Position numbers and translations under genes: made by a program. The notes beneath the pieces are model-generated. The model was not told the DNA's origin. It saw only the letters and a program-made list of their open reading frames with translations, and searched no databases. DNA of 64,000 nucleotides from Pseudoduganella violacea (GTDB lineage Bacteria; Pseudomonadota; Gammaproteobacteria; Burkholderiales; Burkholderiaceae_D), in the NCBI RefSeq assembly GCF_014191875.1, contig NZ_JACHXD010000012.1, positions 124,001 to 188,000 of the forward strand, in the 5' to 3' direction. Positions 43,007 through 52,800 of the stretch are shown here, in pieces (position 1 is the first letter of the stretch; each line of letters opens with the position of its first letter).

Positions 43007-43776
43007 GCGAGACCATTATGGAGCATGGCATGACAGAGGCAGTCCAATTGACCGAGCATGGCGGCGGCGTGGTGCAGATCACGATGCAGGACCGGAGCGA
43101 GAAAAATACCTTTTCGCACGCCCTGGTCGGCGGCCTGATCGAGGTCTACGCGCGCATCGCGGCGCGCCCCGACTACAAGGCCGTGGTGCTGACCGGCTAC
43201 GACACCTATTTCGCCTCGGGCGGCACGCAGCAGGGCCTGCTCGCCATCCACGAGGGCAAGATGACTTTCGCCGACGTCAATATGTACAGCCTGGCGCTGG
43301 ACTGCCCGATTCCGGTGGTGGCTGCGATGCAGGGCCACGGCATCGGCGGCGGCTTCGTGATGGGGCTGTACAGCGATATCGTGCTGCTGAGCCGGGAAAG
43401 CATCTACACCACCAATTTCATGAAATACGGCTTCACGCCGGGCATGGGGGCGACCGCCGTGGTGCCTTACCGCCTGGGCGAGAGCCTGGCGCACGAGATG
43501 CTGATGACGGCGGCCAATTTCCGCGGCGCCGAGCTGGAACGGCGCGGCGTGGCCTGCCAGGTGCTGCCGCGGGCCGAGGTGCTGCCGCGCGCGCTGGAGA
43601 TCGCCGCCGGGCTGGCGCAAAAACCGCGCGCCGCCCTGGTGCTGCTGAAGCGGCACATGACGCGCGCGCTGCGCGAGCGCCTGCCGCAATGCATCAGCGA
43701 GGAAATCGCCATGCACGAACATACCTTCCACCAGCAGGCGGTCGCCGACCGCATCGCCACCGCCTTCGGCCGTTAG
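43003..43776 (+). CDS. Enoyl-CoA hydratase-like decarboxylase (ECH2)
   Basis: A 257-residue crotonase-fold protein, the last step of the cassette. YFASGGTQQGL and GHGIGGGFVMGLYSDIVLLS form the oxyanion hole, and TNFMKYGFTPGMGAT is the loop typical of the decarboxylating ECH2 group. It decarboxylates the methylglutaconyl intermediate to leave a beta-methyl (or exomethylene-type) branch; the regiochemistry cannot be told from sequence alone. ATG 43003 overlaps the ECH1 stop; internal ATGs at 43018 and 43030 are weaker alternatives. The gene for protein C starts ten bases after its stop. Confidence 0.91.
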   Translation: MSETIMEHGMTEAVQLTEHGGGVVQITMQDRSEKNTFSHALVGGLIEVYARIAARPDYKAVVLTGYDTYFASGGTQQGLLAIHEGKMTFADVNMYSLALDCPIPVVAAMQGHGIGGGFVMGLYSDIVLLSRESIYTTNFMKYGFTPGMGATAVVPYRLGESLAHEMLMTAANFRGAELERRGVACQVLPRAEVLPRALEIAAGLAQKPRAALVLLKRHMTRALRERLPQCISEEIAMHEHTFHQQAVADRIATAFGR

Positions 43777-43786
43777 GGAGAGCGCC

Positions 43787-46700
43787 ATGAACGACAGCCA
43801 ATCCATCCTGGCCGCGCTGCGCGACGGCCGCATCGCGCGCGACGCCGCGCTGCAAGGCCTACGCGCGGCCGCCGCCGGCGCGCGCCCGGACCCGGACCCG
43901 GACCCGGACCCGCAGCCGCGCCCGGCGCCGGCCGAGCCGGACGCCATTGCCATCGTCGGCGCTTCCGGCCGCTATCCCGAAGCGCCCGACCTCGACAGCT
44001 TCTGGCGCAATCTGGCGGCCGCGCGCGACTCGGTGGGCACCATCCCGCCCGAGCGCTGGGACAGCCTGGCCAGTTTCGACCCCAGCGGCCAGCGGCCGGA
44101 TAGCATCTACAGCCGGGCGCTGGGCGTGCTGGACGACGCCGATTGCTTCGACGCCGCCTTCTTCCAGATTTCGCCCGCCGAGGCCGAGTACATGGACCCG
44201 CAGCACCGCCTGTTCCTGCAGGAGGCCTACCGCAGCTTCGAGGACGCCGGCTACGGGCCGCAGCGCCTGGCGGGGCGCAATTGCGGCGTCTACCTGGGCA
44301 TCATGAGCAGCGAGTACAGCAGCCTGCTGATGCAGAGCGGGGCGCCGGTCGCCAACGCCACCGGCAACGCGCTGTCGATCGCCGCCTCGCGCATCGCCTA
44401 CCTGCTGAACCTGAAGGGGCCGGCCATCGCCATCGACACCGCGTGTTCCTCTTCGCTGGTGGCGGTGCACCTGGCCTGCCAGGCCCTGCGCAGCGGCGAG
44501 ATCGACATGGCGCTGGCGGGCGGCGTCACGCTCTACCTGAGCCGCGAAGCGTATCTGGCCATGTGCGGCGCCGGCATGCTCTCGCCGGACGGGCGCTGCA
44601 AGGCCTTCGACGACAGCGCCAACGGCTTTGTGCCGGGCGAGGGCGTGGGCGCGGTCGTGCTCAAGCGCCTGGCCGACGCGCGCCGCGACGGCGACCGCGT
44701 GCTGGGCACCATCCTGGCCAGCGGCATCAACCAGGACGGCCGCACCAACGGCATCACCGCGCCCAGCGGCGCCAGCCAGGCCGCGCTGCTGCGCACGGTC
44801 TACCAGCGGCATGGCATCGATGCGGCCAGCATCGGCTACTGCGAGCTGCACGGCACCGGCACCCGGCTCGGCGATCCGGTCGAACTGAATGCCATCGCCC
44901 AGGTATACGGCGCGGCCGGCGCGGCGCGCCAGAGCTGCCTGATCGGTTCCGTCAAATCGAATATCGGCCACACCTCGGCCGCCGCCGGCGTGGCCGGCCT
45001 GCATAAGCTGCTGTTGGCGCTGCGCCATGGCCACATCCCGCCCAGCCTGCATTTCCGGCGGCCCAACGCGCATTTCGATTTCAGCCAATCGCCTTTCCGC
45101 GTGGCCACCGAGCTGACGCCCTGGACGGCGCCGCGCCGCGCCGCGCTCAGTTCCTTTGGCCTGAGCGGCACCAATGCCCACCTGGTGCTGCAGGAAGACA
45201 GCGGCGCCGCGCCGCGCGCCGGCGGCGGCGCCGGCCTGGTCGTGCTGTCGGCCCAAAGCCAGAGCGCGCTGCGCGCGCAGGCCGCCGCGCTGGCGCGCCA
45301 GCTGGAAGCCGATCCCGGCCTGTGCCTGGCCGACCTGGCTTACACGCTGCAGGTCGGGCGCGCCGCGCTGCGCCACCGGCTGGCCGTGGTGGCCAGCGGC
45401 GCCGCGCCGCTGCGCGCAGCCCTGCTGGCCGCCGCGCAGGGCCTGCCGCATCCCGCGCTGCTGACCGGCCGCGCCGAAACGGAGGCGCCACAGGGCGATG
45501 CCGCCGCGCTGGCGGCCGATTTCGCGGCCGGCCGCTGGACGGCGCTGGCCCAGGCCTGGGTGGCGGGCGCCGACTGCGACTGGCTGCAGTGGCAGCAGGG
45601 CGGCGGCCGCCGTACCGTGGCGGCGCCGACTTATCCCTTCGCCCGCAGCCGCTACTGGTTGCCGGGCCAACCGACGCTGGCGCCGGCCGCGCCGCAGCTG
45701 TGGCAATGGCAATGGCGGCCGGCGCCCCTGGCCGCCGCGGCCGCCATGCCGCCGGCCGTGCTGCTGTACGTGGCCGCCTGCGCCGCCAACCGCGCCCTGG
45801 CCGAAGCGCTGGCGGCGCTGTGGCCGCAGGCCGAGCTGCGCGCGCTGGACGCCACGGCCCCCGGCCAGGACGGGCCGGCGCGCGCCACCATCATCGACCT
45901 GACGGCACACGCCGAACCGCGGCTGGCCCGCGCCCAGTGGCTGGCCCAGTTGCAAAACCTGCTGGGCCGGCTGCCCGCGGACGGCGGCGCCATGCTGCTG
46001 GGCCTGGGATTCGGCCGGCCGCGCGCCGACGCCCTGCATGCCGGGCTGTACGGCACCCTGCAAAGCGAGTATCCGCGCCTGCGCGCGCGCTATGTCGATC
46101 TCGGCGCCGGGCTGCCGGCGGCGGCGCTGGCGCCGCTGCTGGCGGCTGAATGCGCCGCGGACGAGCGCGCCGCGCGCTGCCGCTACCGCGACGGCGCGCG
46201 CAGCGTGCCCCAGTTGGCGTCCTGGCCGGCGCCGGCCGGCGCGGCGGACGCGGTCTTGCCGGGTCCGGCCGACGTCTGGTGGATCAGCGGCGGCACGCGC
46301 GGCCTGGGCCTGCTGTGCGCGCGCCACCTGGCGCGCCGCTACGGCGTGCGCAAGATGCTGCTGTCGAGCAGGACGGCGCTGCCGGCGCGCGCGCAGTGGC
46401 CGGCCGCCACGGCCGAAGGCATCGCCGAGCTCGAGGCGCTGGGCGTGCAGCTCGCATTTTCGGCCGTGGCGCTGAACGATCCGGCCGCGCTGCGCGCCGA
46501 GCAGGCGCGCGTGGCCGCCGTGCTGGGCCCGGTCAGCGGCCTGCTGCATGCCGCCGGGGTCAGCGACTGGAGCGTGCCGGCGCTGCTGGACAAGTCCGCC
46601 GCCGCCATGCAGGCCGTGTTCGAACCCAAGCAGGAAGGGCTGGACCATCTGGCCGCCGTGCTCGACCACGGCGCCTTGCGCCATCTGCTGCTGTTCTCCT

Positions 46701-48787
46701 CGGTCGCGGCGGCCCTGCCGGCGCTGGGCGCGGGCCAGATCGACTACGCCATGGCCAACGCCTACCTGGACGGCTACGCCCAGGAATACGCCGGCCCGGC
46801 GCACTGCGTCAGCATCCAGTGGCCGAGCTGGGCCGAGTCGGGCATGGGCGCGGTGCGCAGCCAGGCTTACCAGGACAGCGGACTGCTGACGCTGAGCGAT
46901 GCGCAGGGCCTGGACTGCCTGGACCGGATTCTGGCCTGGCGCGCCGGGCCGCTCGTCCTGCCGGCGGCGGTCGACCCGGCGCGCTGGCAGCCCGAGCGCG
47001 CGCTGCTGGAAAAGCCCGCGCCCCGGCCTGCGGCGGCGCCTGCCGCCAGCGGCGCGCCCGTCCAGGCCACTGTCGCGCCGGCCGGCGGGGAGGCGGCCGC
47101 GGCACTGCTGGCCTGGCTGCAGAACCTGTTCGCGCGCGAACTCAAACTGGCGCCGCAAGCCATCGAAGCCCAGCTCGGTTTCCAGGACTACGGCGTCGAT
47201 TCCATCATGCTGACCCGCATCATGCGCCCGCTTAACCAACTGGCCGAGCAGCCGCTGGAGCCGTCGCTGCTGTTCGAATACGCCACGCTGGACAGCCTGG
47301 CCGGCTGGCTCATGCGCGAACGCCCGGGCCTGGTGCAAAAAGTGCTGGCGACCGCCGCGCCGGCGCCGGCCCCGGCCCCGGCGCCGCCCCTTGCGGCGCC
47401 GGCCGCGGCATCCCCCGCATCCGGCGCGGCGCCGGCCGGCGGCGGCGACATCGCCATCATCGGCCTGTCCTGCCGCTTGCCCGGCGCGCCCGACAGCGAC
47501 GCCTATTGGCGCCTGTTGCGCGAAGGCCGCAGCGGCATCGTGCCGGTGCCCGAAGCGCGCTGGGGCTACCGCAGCGGCTTCCACGCGGGCGTGCTGGAGA
47601 CCCCGGCCGGCGGCGATGCGGCCGCTTTCGGCATCGACGCCGACGACGCGGCCGCCATGGACCCGCAGGCGCTGCTGCTGCTCGAACTGGGGCTGCAGGC
47701 GGTCTGCCACGCCGGCTACACGCCGCCGGAACTCAAAGGCCGGGCGCTCGGCGTCTTCCTCGGCGCGCGCAGCCAGCACCGGCCGTCGGCCGAGCTGATC
47801 GAACGGGCGCGCAATCCCATCGTCGCCGCCGGGCCGAACTACCTGGCGGCCAATCTGTCCCAGCATTTCGACTGGCAAGGCCCGAGCCTGGTGGTCGATA
47901 CCGCCTGCTCGTCGGCGCTGGTGGCGCTGAAGCTGGCGGCGCAGGCGCTGCGCGACGGCGAGATCGAGGCGGCCATGGTGGGCGGCGTCAGCCTGCTGCA
48001 ATCGGACGCCGGCCACCGCCTGTTCGCGCAGCGCGGCCTGCTGGCGCCGCAAGGCGAGTTCCACATCTTCGACGGCCGCGCCCAGGGCGTGGTGCTGGGC
48101 GAGGGCGGCGGCATGGTGCTGCTCAAGCCGCTGGCGGCGGCCGAGGCCGACGGCGACCGCATCTACGCGGTGCTGAAGGCGGTGGCGGTCAATAACGATG
48201 GCCGCACGGCCGGGCCGGCCAGCCCCAATCTGGCCGCCCACAAGCGGCTGCTCGAACAAACCCTGCGGCGCAGCGGCCTGGACGCGGCCGACATCGGCCA
48301 TATCGAGGCCAACGGCTCGGGAACGGCGATGACGGACCTGCTGGAACTGAAGGCGATCAGCGCCGTGTATGGCGGCGCGGCCCGGCGCTGCAGCCTCGGC
48401 TCGGTCAAGCCGAATATCGGCCATCCGCTGTGCGCCGAAGGCATCGCCGCCCTGATCAAGGTGGTGCTGATGCTGCACCACCGCCAGGGCGTGCCTTTCC
48501 TGTCGGGCCAGGTGCCGCTGCCGCATTTCGCGTTGGCCGATTCGCCGTTCTTCTTCCACCGCGCCGCCGCCGCGCTGGACGGCGCCTTGCCGGCCGCGGC
48601 CCTCAATTGCTTCGCCGATGGCGGCACCAATGTCCACGCCATTTTGCAGGCCTGGCGCGCGGACGCGCCGGCGCGGCGCGCGCCGTTGCCGCCGCCGCGG
48701 CAAGGCCGTCCAGCCGCGCCGCCGGCCCGGCCGGGCGGCAATGTCTGGAAACGCTACTCCTCTCAAGAAAGCCTGGAAAACGCATGA
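43787..48787 (+). CDS. Trans-AT polyketide synthase C (module 8 and the KS0 of module 9)
   Basis: A 1666-residue protein. An N-terminal docking helix (ESILAALRDGRIARDAALQG-like) precedes a Pro-Asp repeat linker (about 34-42). Then come KS 51-475, KR 828-1010, ACP 1105-1180 and a second KS 1222-1620. The second KS has Cys1374 but Asn1509 in place of the HGTGT His (EANGSGT), so it cannot elongate. The chain then ends in a Pro-rich tail finishing NVWKRYSSQESLENA, and the partner DH starts protein D. This is the classical break of a dehydrating bimodule between KS0 and DH. GGGAGAG lies upstream of ATG 43787, and its stop overlaps the start of D by ATGA. Confidence 0.95.
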   Translation: MNDSQSILAALRDGRIARDAALQGLRAAAAGARPDPDPDPDPQPRPAPAEPDAIAIVGASGRYPEAPDLDSFWRNLAAARDSVGTIPPERWDSLASFDPSGQRPDSIYSRALGVLDDADCFDAAFFQISPAEAEYMDPQHRLFLQEAYRSFEDAGYGPQRLAGRNCGVYLGIMSSEYSSLLMQSGAPVANATGNALSIAASRIAYLLNLKGPAIAIDTACSSSLVAVHLACQALRSGEIDMALAGGVTLYLSREAYLAMCGAGMLSPDGRCKAFDDSANGFVPGEGVGAVVLKRLADARRDGDRVLGTILASGINQDGRTNGITAPSGASQAALLRTVYQRHGIDAASIGYCELHGTGTRLGDPVELNAIAQVYGAAGAARQSCLIGSVKSNIGHTSAAAGVAGLHKLLLALRHGHIPPSLHFRRPNAHFDFSQSPFRVATELTPWTAPRRAALSSFGLSGTNAHLVLQEDSGAAPRAGGGAGLVVLSAQSQSALRAQAAALARQLEADPGLCLADLAYTLQVGRAALRHRLAVVASGAAPLRAALLAAAQGLPHPALLTGRAETEAPQGDAAALAADFAAGRWTALAQAWVAGADCDWLQWQQGGGRRTVAAPTYPFARSRYWLPGQPTLAPAAPQLWQWQWRPAPLAAAAAMPPAVLLYVAACAANRALAEALAALWPQAELRALDATAPGQDGPARATIIDLTAHAEPRLARAQWLAQLQNLLGRLPADGGAMLLGLGFGRPRADALHAGLYGTLQSEYPRLRARYVDLGAGLPAAALAPLLAAECAADERAARCRYRDGARSVPQLASWPAPAGAADAVLPGPADVWWISGGTRGLGLLCARHLARRYGVRKMLLSSRTALPARAQWPAATAEGIAELEALGVQLAFSAVALNDPAALRAEQARVAAVLGPVSGLLHAAGVSDWSVPALLDKSAAAMQAVFEPKQEGLDHLAAVLDHGALRHLLLFSSVAAALPALGAGQIDYAMANAYLDGYAQEYAGPAHCVSIQWPSWAESGMGAVRSQAYQDSGLLTLSDAQGLDCLDRILAWRAGPLVLPAAVDPARWQPERALLEKPAPRPAAAPAASGAPVQATVAPAGGEAAAALLAWLQNLFARELKLAPQAIEAQLGFQDYGVDSIMLTRIMRPLNQLAEQPLEPSLLFEYATLDSLAGWLMRERPGLVQKVLATAAPAPAPAPAPPLAAPAAASPASGAAPAGGGDIAIIGLSCRLPGAPDSDAYWRLLREGRSGIVPVPEARWGYRSGFHAGVLETPAGGDAAAFGIDADDAAAMDPQALLLLELGLQAVCHAGYTPPELKGRALGVFLGARSQHRPSAELIERARNPIVAAGPNYLAANLSQHFDWQGPSLVVDTACSSALVALKLAAQALRDGEIEAAMVGGVSLLQSDAGHRLFAQRGLLAPQGEFHIFDGRAQGVVLGEGGGMVLLKPLAAAEADGDRIYAVLKAVAVNNDGRTAGPASPNLAAHKRLLEQTLRRSGLDAADIGHIEANGSGTAMTDLLELKAISAVYGGAARRCSLGSVKPNIGHPLCAEGIAALIKVVLMLHHRQGVPFLSGQVPLPHFALADSPFFFHRAAAALDGALPAAALNCFADGGTNVHAILQAWRADAPARRAPLPPPRQGRPAAPPARPGGNVWKRYSSQESLENA
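43885..43908 (+). repeat. Hexanucleotide repeat CCCGGA x4 in an interdomain linker
   Basis: Four exact in-frame copies encode alternating Pro-Asp between the docking helix and the first KS of protein C. This is a simple-sequence tract that can change copy number without breaking the frame. Confidence 0.8.
43937..47330 (+). other. Module 8: KS-KR-ACP
   Basis: The KS is intact (Cys220 in DTACSSS, His355 in LHGTGTRLGDPVELNA, KSNIGH). It receives the beta-branched chain from module 7. The KR has ISGGTRGLG and Tyr987 in QIDYAMAN. The ACP Ser is Ser1139 (GVDSIML). It should form a beta-hydroxy intermediate for dehydration in module 9. Confidence 0.87.
47450..48740 (+). other. Module 9, first half: non-elongating KS0 on protein C
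   Basis: Cys1374 (DTACSSA) and the second His (His1546, KPNIGH) are present, but EANGSGT replaces EAHGTGT with Asn1509. Loss of this His removes decarboxylative condensation while allowing acyl transfer, so it hands the beta-hydroxy chain to the next ACP. Confidence 0.87.
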
Positions 48788-49860
48788 ACATGATGCTCAA
48801 GAAAGCAGTGATGGAAGACGAGATTTTCTTCGACGCGGCGCACCCGCTGCTGAGCCAGCATGTGGTGCAGGGCCAGCCCTGCCTGCCGGGGCTGGCCTAT
48901 ATCGACCTGATCTTCCAGCTGGCGCGCGACCACGACCTGGATTTCCGCCAATACCGCTTGCGCGATCTGACGATTTTCGCGCCGTTGCCGGGCCTGGCCG
49001 AAGGGCTTTGGCTACGGGTGCAATGGCGTCCCGGCGCGGCCGGCTGGCAATTGAGCCTGGATGGCCGCGACAACGGCCAGCGCTACGCCGAGGCGGCGCT
49101 GGACTTGGCCCCGGCGCCCGCTTTCAGCGCCGTCTTGCCGGCCGTGGAGCCGGGCGGCGGCGAGGAGCTGGCCGCCAGCTATGCGCGCTACCGCGCGCTG
49201 GGCCTGGTGCATGGCGCCGCGCTGCGCGCCAGCGGCAGCCTGCACAGCACGGACGCGGGCCTGCTGCTGCGCTTGCGCCCAGAGGACGGCAACCCGGAGG
49301 AGCAGGCGCAATACATGTTCCACCCGGCCCTGCTCGACGGCGCCGGCGTCGGCGCGGCGGTGCTGTTCGAGCGCGTCTTCGGCGCGGCGCCGCAGCTGTA
49401 CCTGCCGGTCGGCTATGGCGCCTTCCAGGCCAGCGCGCTGCTGCAGCACGCCTGCCAGGCCAGCGTGCTGGCCGGCTCGGTGCAGCGGCGCGGGGAGCTG
49501 GCTTCACTCAGCATCGGCTTTTTCGACGCCGCCGGCGTCCAGGTCGCCGCGCTGGACGAGGTACGCTGCAAACTGCTGCGCCAGCAGGGCGCCGCGCCGG
49601 CCGCCGCCGGGGACAGCGCCGGTGGCGCGGCCGTCGGCGAGGCCGAACAGCTGGTGCTGGCCTTGCTGGCGAATCTGCTGGGTCAGGAAGCCGCCGAGAT
49701 CGACGTCGAAGCCGGCTTTTACCAGCTTGGCCTGGTATCGGTCCAGCTGATGGACCTGAGCCAGCGCCTGGGCCAGGCGCTGGGCGCGGCGCTGCCGCCG
49801 ACCCTGTTGTTCGAATACGTCAACGTGCGCGCGCTGGCCGGCTGGCTGGACCGCGAGCAC
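48784..49860 (+). other. Module 9, second half: DH-ACP at the start of protein D
   Basis: The DH has HVVQGQPCLP (His26) and ALLDGAGV (Asp185) and begins only about ten residues from the N-terminus. The ACP carries Ser319 in LGLVSVQLM, where the usual Asp before the Ser is Val. With the KS0 of protein C this completes a dehydrating bimodule, giving one double bond for modules 8 and 9 together. Confidence 0.85.
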
Positions 49861-52800
49861 GGCGCGGCGCTGCGCTCGGCGGCGCCACAGGCGGCGGACG
49901 GCCCCGTCCCACGCGCGCCGGCCGCCGCCGCGCCGGCCGACATCGCCATCGTCGGCATGGCCGGCCGCTACCCGGGCGCCGCCAACCTGGACCAGCTCTG
50001 GGCCAATCTCAAGGCTGGCATCAACAGCGTGACCGAGGTGCCGGCCACGCGCTGGTCCTGGCAGGACTATAGCCATGTGCGTTCGCCTTCAGGCCGGCCC
50101 ATGTCGCGCTGGGGGGGGTTCCTCGAGGACCCCGACTGCTTCGATGCGCGCTTTTTCCGCATCACCGCGCGCGAAGCGCAGGTGATGGACCCGCAGGAAC
50201 GGCTCTTCCTGGAAACGGCGTGGAGCGCGGTGGAGGACGCCGGCTACACGCCCGACACCCTGGCGCCGGCCGCGGCGGTGGGGGTGTTTGTCGGCGTCAT
50301 GCAGAAGGACTACGCGCTGCTGCAGAGCGCGGCGCAAGCGCCCGGCGGCACGCCGCTGGCCACCAATTACGCGCCGATCGCCAACCGGGTCTCGTTTGTC
50401 GGCAATTTCCACGGCCCCAGCGTGGCGCTCGACACGGCTTGTTCCTCGTCCCTGGTGGCGGTGCACCTGGCGCTGCAAAGCCTGGCCGCCGGCGAATGCG
50501 CCGTGGCCATCGCCGGCGGCGTCAACCTGTCGCTGCACCCGGGCAAGTACATTTCCTGCACCTTGCTCGATATGCACGCCTCGGACGGCCGCTGCAACAG
50601 CTTCGGCGCCGGCGGCGACGGCTATGTCTCGGCCGAGGGCGTGGGCGCCGTGGTGCTCAAGCCGCTGGCCCAGGCCCTGGCCGACCATGACCATGTGTAT
50701 GCCGTCATCAAGGCCAGCAGCAGCAACCATGTGGGCACGGTCAGCGGCATCACGGTGCCCAGCCCGGCCGCGCACGCCGAATTGATCGGCCGCAGCCTGC
50801 GCCAGGCCGCCATCGATGCCGCCAGCATCGGCTGCGTCGAGGCGCACGGCACCGGCACGGCGCTGGGCGACCCGATCGAAATCGAGGGCTTGACGCGCGC
50901 CTACCGCGCCCACACCGGGCGCCGCCAGTACTGCGCCATCGGTTCCATCAAATCGAATATCGGCCATGCCGAAGGCGCCGCCGGCATCAGCGGCCTGACC
51001 AAGGCCGCGCTGCAGCTGCACCACCGCACCCTGGTGCCTTCGCTGCACGCCGAGCCGGTCAATCCGCTTCTGGCGCTGGACGAGACGCCCTTCGTCCTGC
51101 AGCGCAATACCGTCGAATGGCCGCAGCCGGACGGGGCGCCGCGCCGGGCCGCGGTCAGCGCCTTCGGCGCCTCGGGCACCAACGCGCACCTGATCCTGGA
51201 GGAATTCGTGGCCGCGCCGCGTCCGGCCGCGCCGGCCCAGGCGGCGCTGGTTGTGCTGTCGGCGGCCGACGAGGAGGCGCTGCAGCGCTATGCGCGCGGC
51301 TTGCGCGCGGCCCTGGCCGGCGCGCCGCAGCCAGCGGCGGCGGGGCAACTGGCCGCCTTGCTGGCCGAGCTATTGCAGGTGGCGGCCGAACAGATCGATC
51401 CGCAGGCCGAGCTGAGCGAACTGGGCATGGATGCCTTCCAGCGCGAGCGCTTCGCGCAACAGGCGCGGCAACGCTTCGGCATCGAGTTGCCGGCCGCATT
51501 GCCGTCACTGGCGGCGCTGGCGCGCGAGCTGGCCGCACCGGCCTGGCCGCTGCGCGATCTGGCCTACACCTTGCAAGTGGGCCGCAAGGCCTTGGCGCAG
51601 CGCGCCGCCTTCGTGGCGCCGGATCAGGCCACGCTGCTGCGCCAGCTCGATCATTTCATCCAGGGCGGACGCAGCATGCCGGGCGTGCACACCGGGCGCG
51701 CGCCGCGCCGGCCGCGGGAGGCGCCGGACGCGCCGCCAACGGTGCCGGACGAGCGTCTGCAATGGCTGGCCGCGCACTGGGTGGCGGGCGGCCGCGCCGA
51801 CTGGGCGCAGCTGTACCACGAGGACGACCTGCCATGGCGCATCAGCCTGCCGACCTACCCCTTCGCGCGCGAGCGCCATTGGATCGATGGCGCCGCCATG
51901 GCGCCGGCGCTGGCGCGCACCGCAGCCCCGGCCGCTATGATGGTCCCGGTCCCGGTCCCGGTCCCGGCCGTGGCCGCCGCGGCCGGCGCCGCGCCGGGCG
52001 AGGATATGCTGACGCTGCTGATCGCGGCCCTGAGCGAGGTCACGGCCATGCCGGTCCGGCAATTCGGCGCCGACATGGCCATCGAGGACATCGGCCTCGA
52101 CTCGCTGATGAACACCGCGCTGAATCAGCGCATGGCCGCTTTTGCCGGCAATAGCGACGCCACGCTGCTGTTCCGCTGTGCCACCGTGGGCGAGCTGGCG
52201 CAGCGGCTGGCCGCCACGCGCGCGGCCGCTGCCGAGGCGCCTGGGTCCGCCCCGCCTGCCCCGGCATCGCCGGCTCCGGCACCGGCGGCGCAGGCCGCTG
52301 TTCCGGCCGTCTCCGGCCACGAGCTGATCGCCGTGGTGGGATTGGCCGGGCGCTATCCGCAGGCCGACAGTCTGGAACAGTTGTGGCGCAACCTGCTCGA
52401 CGGCCGCGACAGCATCGAAACCATTCCGCCCGGCCGCTGGCCGCTGGCCGGGTTCTACGAAGCCGACCCGGCCCGCGCGGCCGCCGGCGGCAAGAGCTAC
52501 AGCCAGTGGGGTGGCTTCCTGTCCGGCGTGGACCGCTTCGATCCGCTGTTCTTCAATATCACGCCGCGCGAAGCGGCGCTGATGGACCCGCACGAACGGT
52601 TGTTCCTGCAGACGGCCTGGCATTGCATGGAGGAGGCCGGCTACACCCGCGCCGCGCTGCGCCAGGCCAGCGGCCCGGCCGGCCTGGGCGTGTTTGTCGG
52701 CACCACCTTCAATAATTACCAGCTCATCATGAGCGATGCCGCCCACCACGGCGGCGCCGACCATTATCCGGCCTCGAGCCAGGTCTTCTCGATCGCCAAC

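Larger units (their letters stand above)
49940..52215 (+). other. Module 10: KS-[ACP-like insert]-ACP
   Basis: The KS is intact (Cys553 in DTACSSS, EAHGTGT, KSNIGH). An ACP-like fold interrupts the post-KS linker. The functional ACP has Ser1107 (GLDSLMN). There are no reductive domains, so a beta-keto unit is expected unless trans enzymes act. Confidence 0.82.

Noticed and set aside
43859..48766. Long minus-strand open frame opposite protein C
   Set aside because: Shadow of the PKS gene; composition and lack of motifs argue against a real protein.
51942..51965. Possible CRISPR-like or binding-site array
   Set aside because: Six-base tandem copies without spacers, in frame within a coding linker; a simple-sequence tract, not an array.
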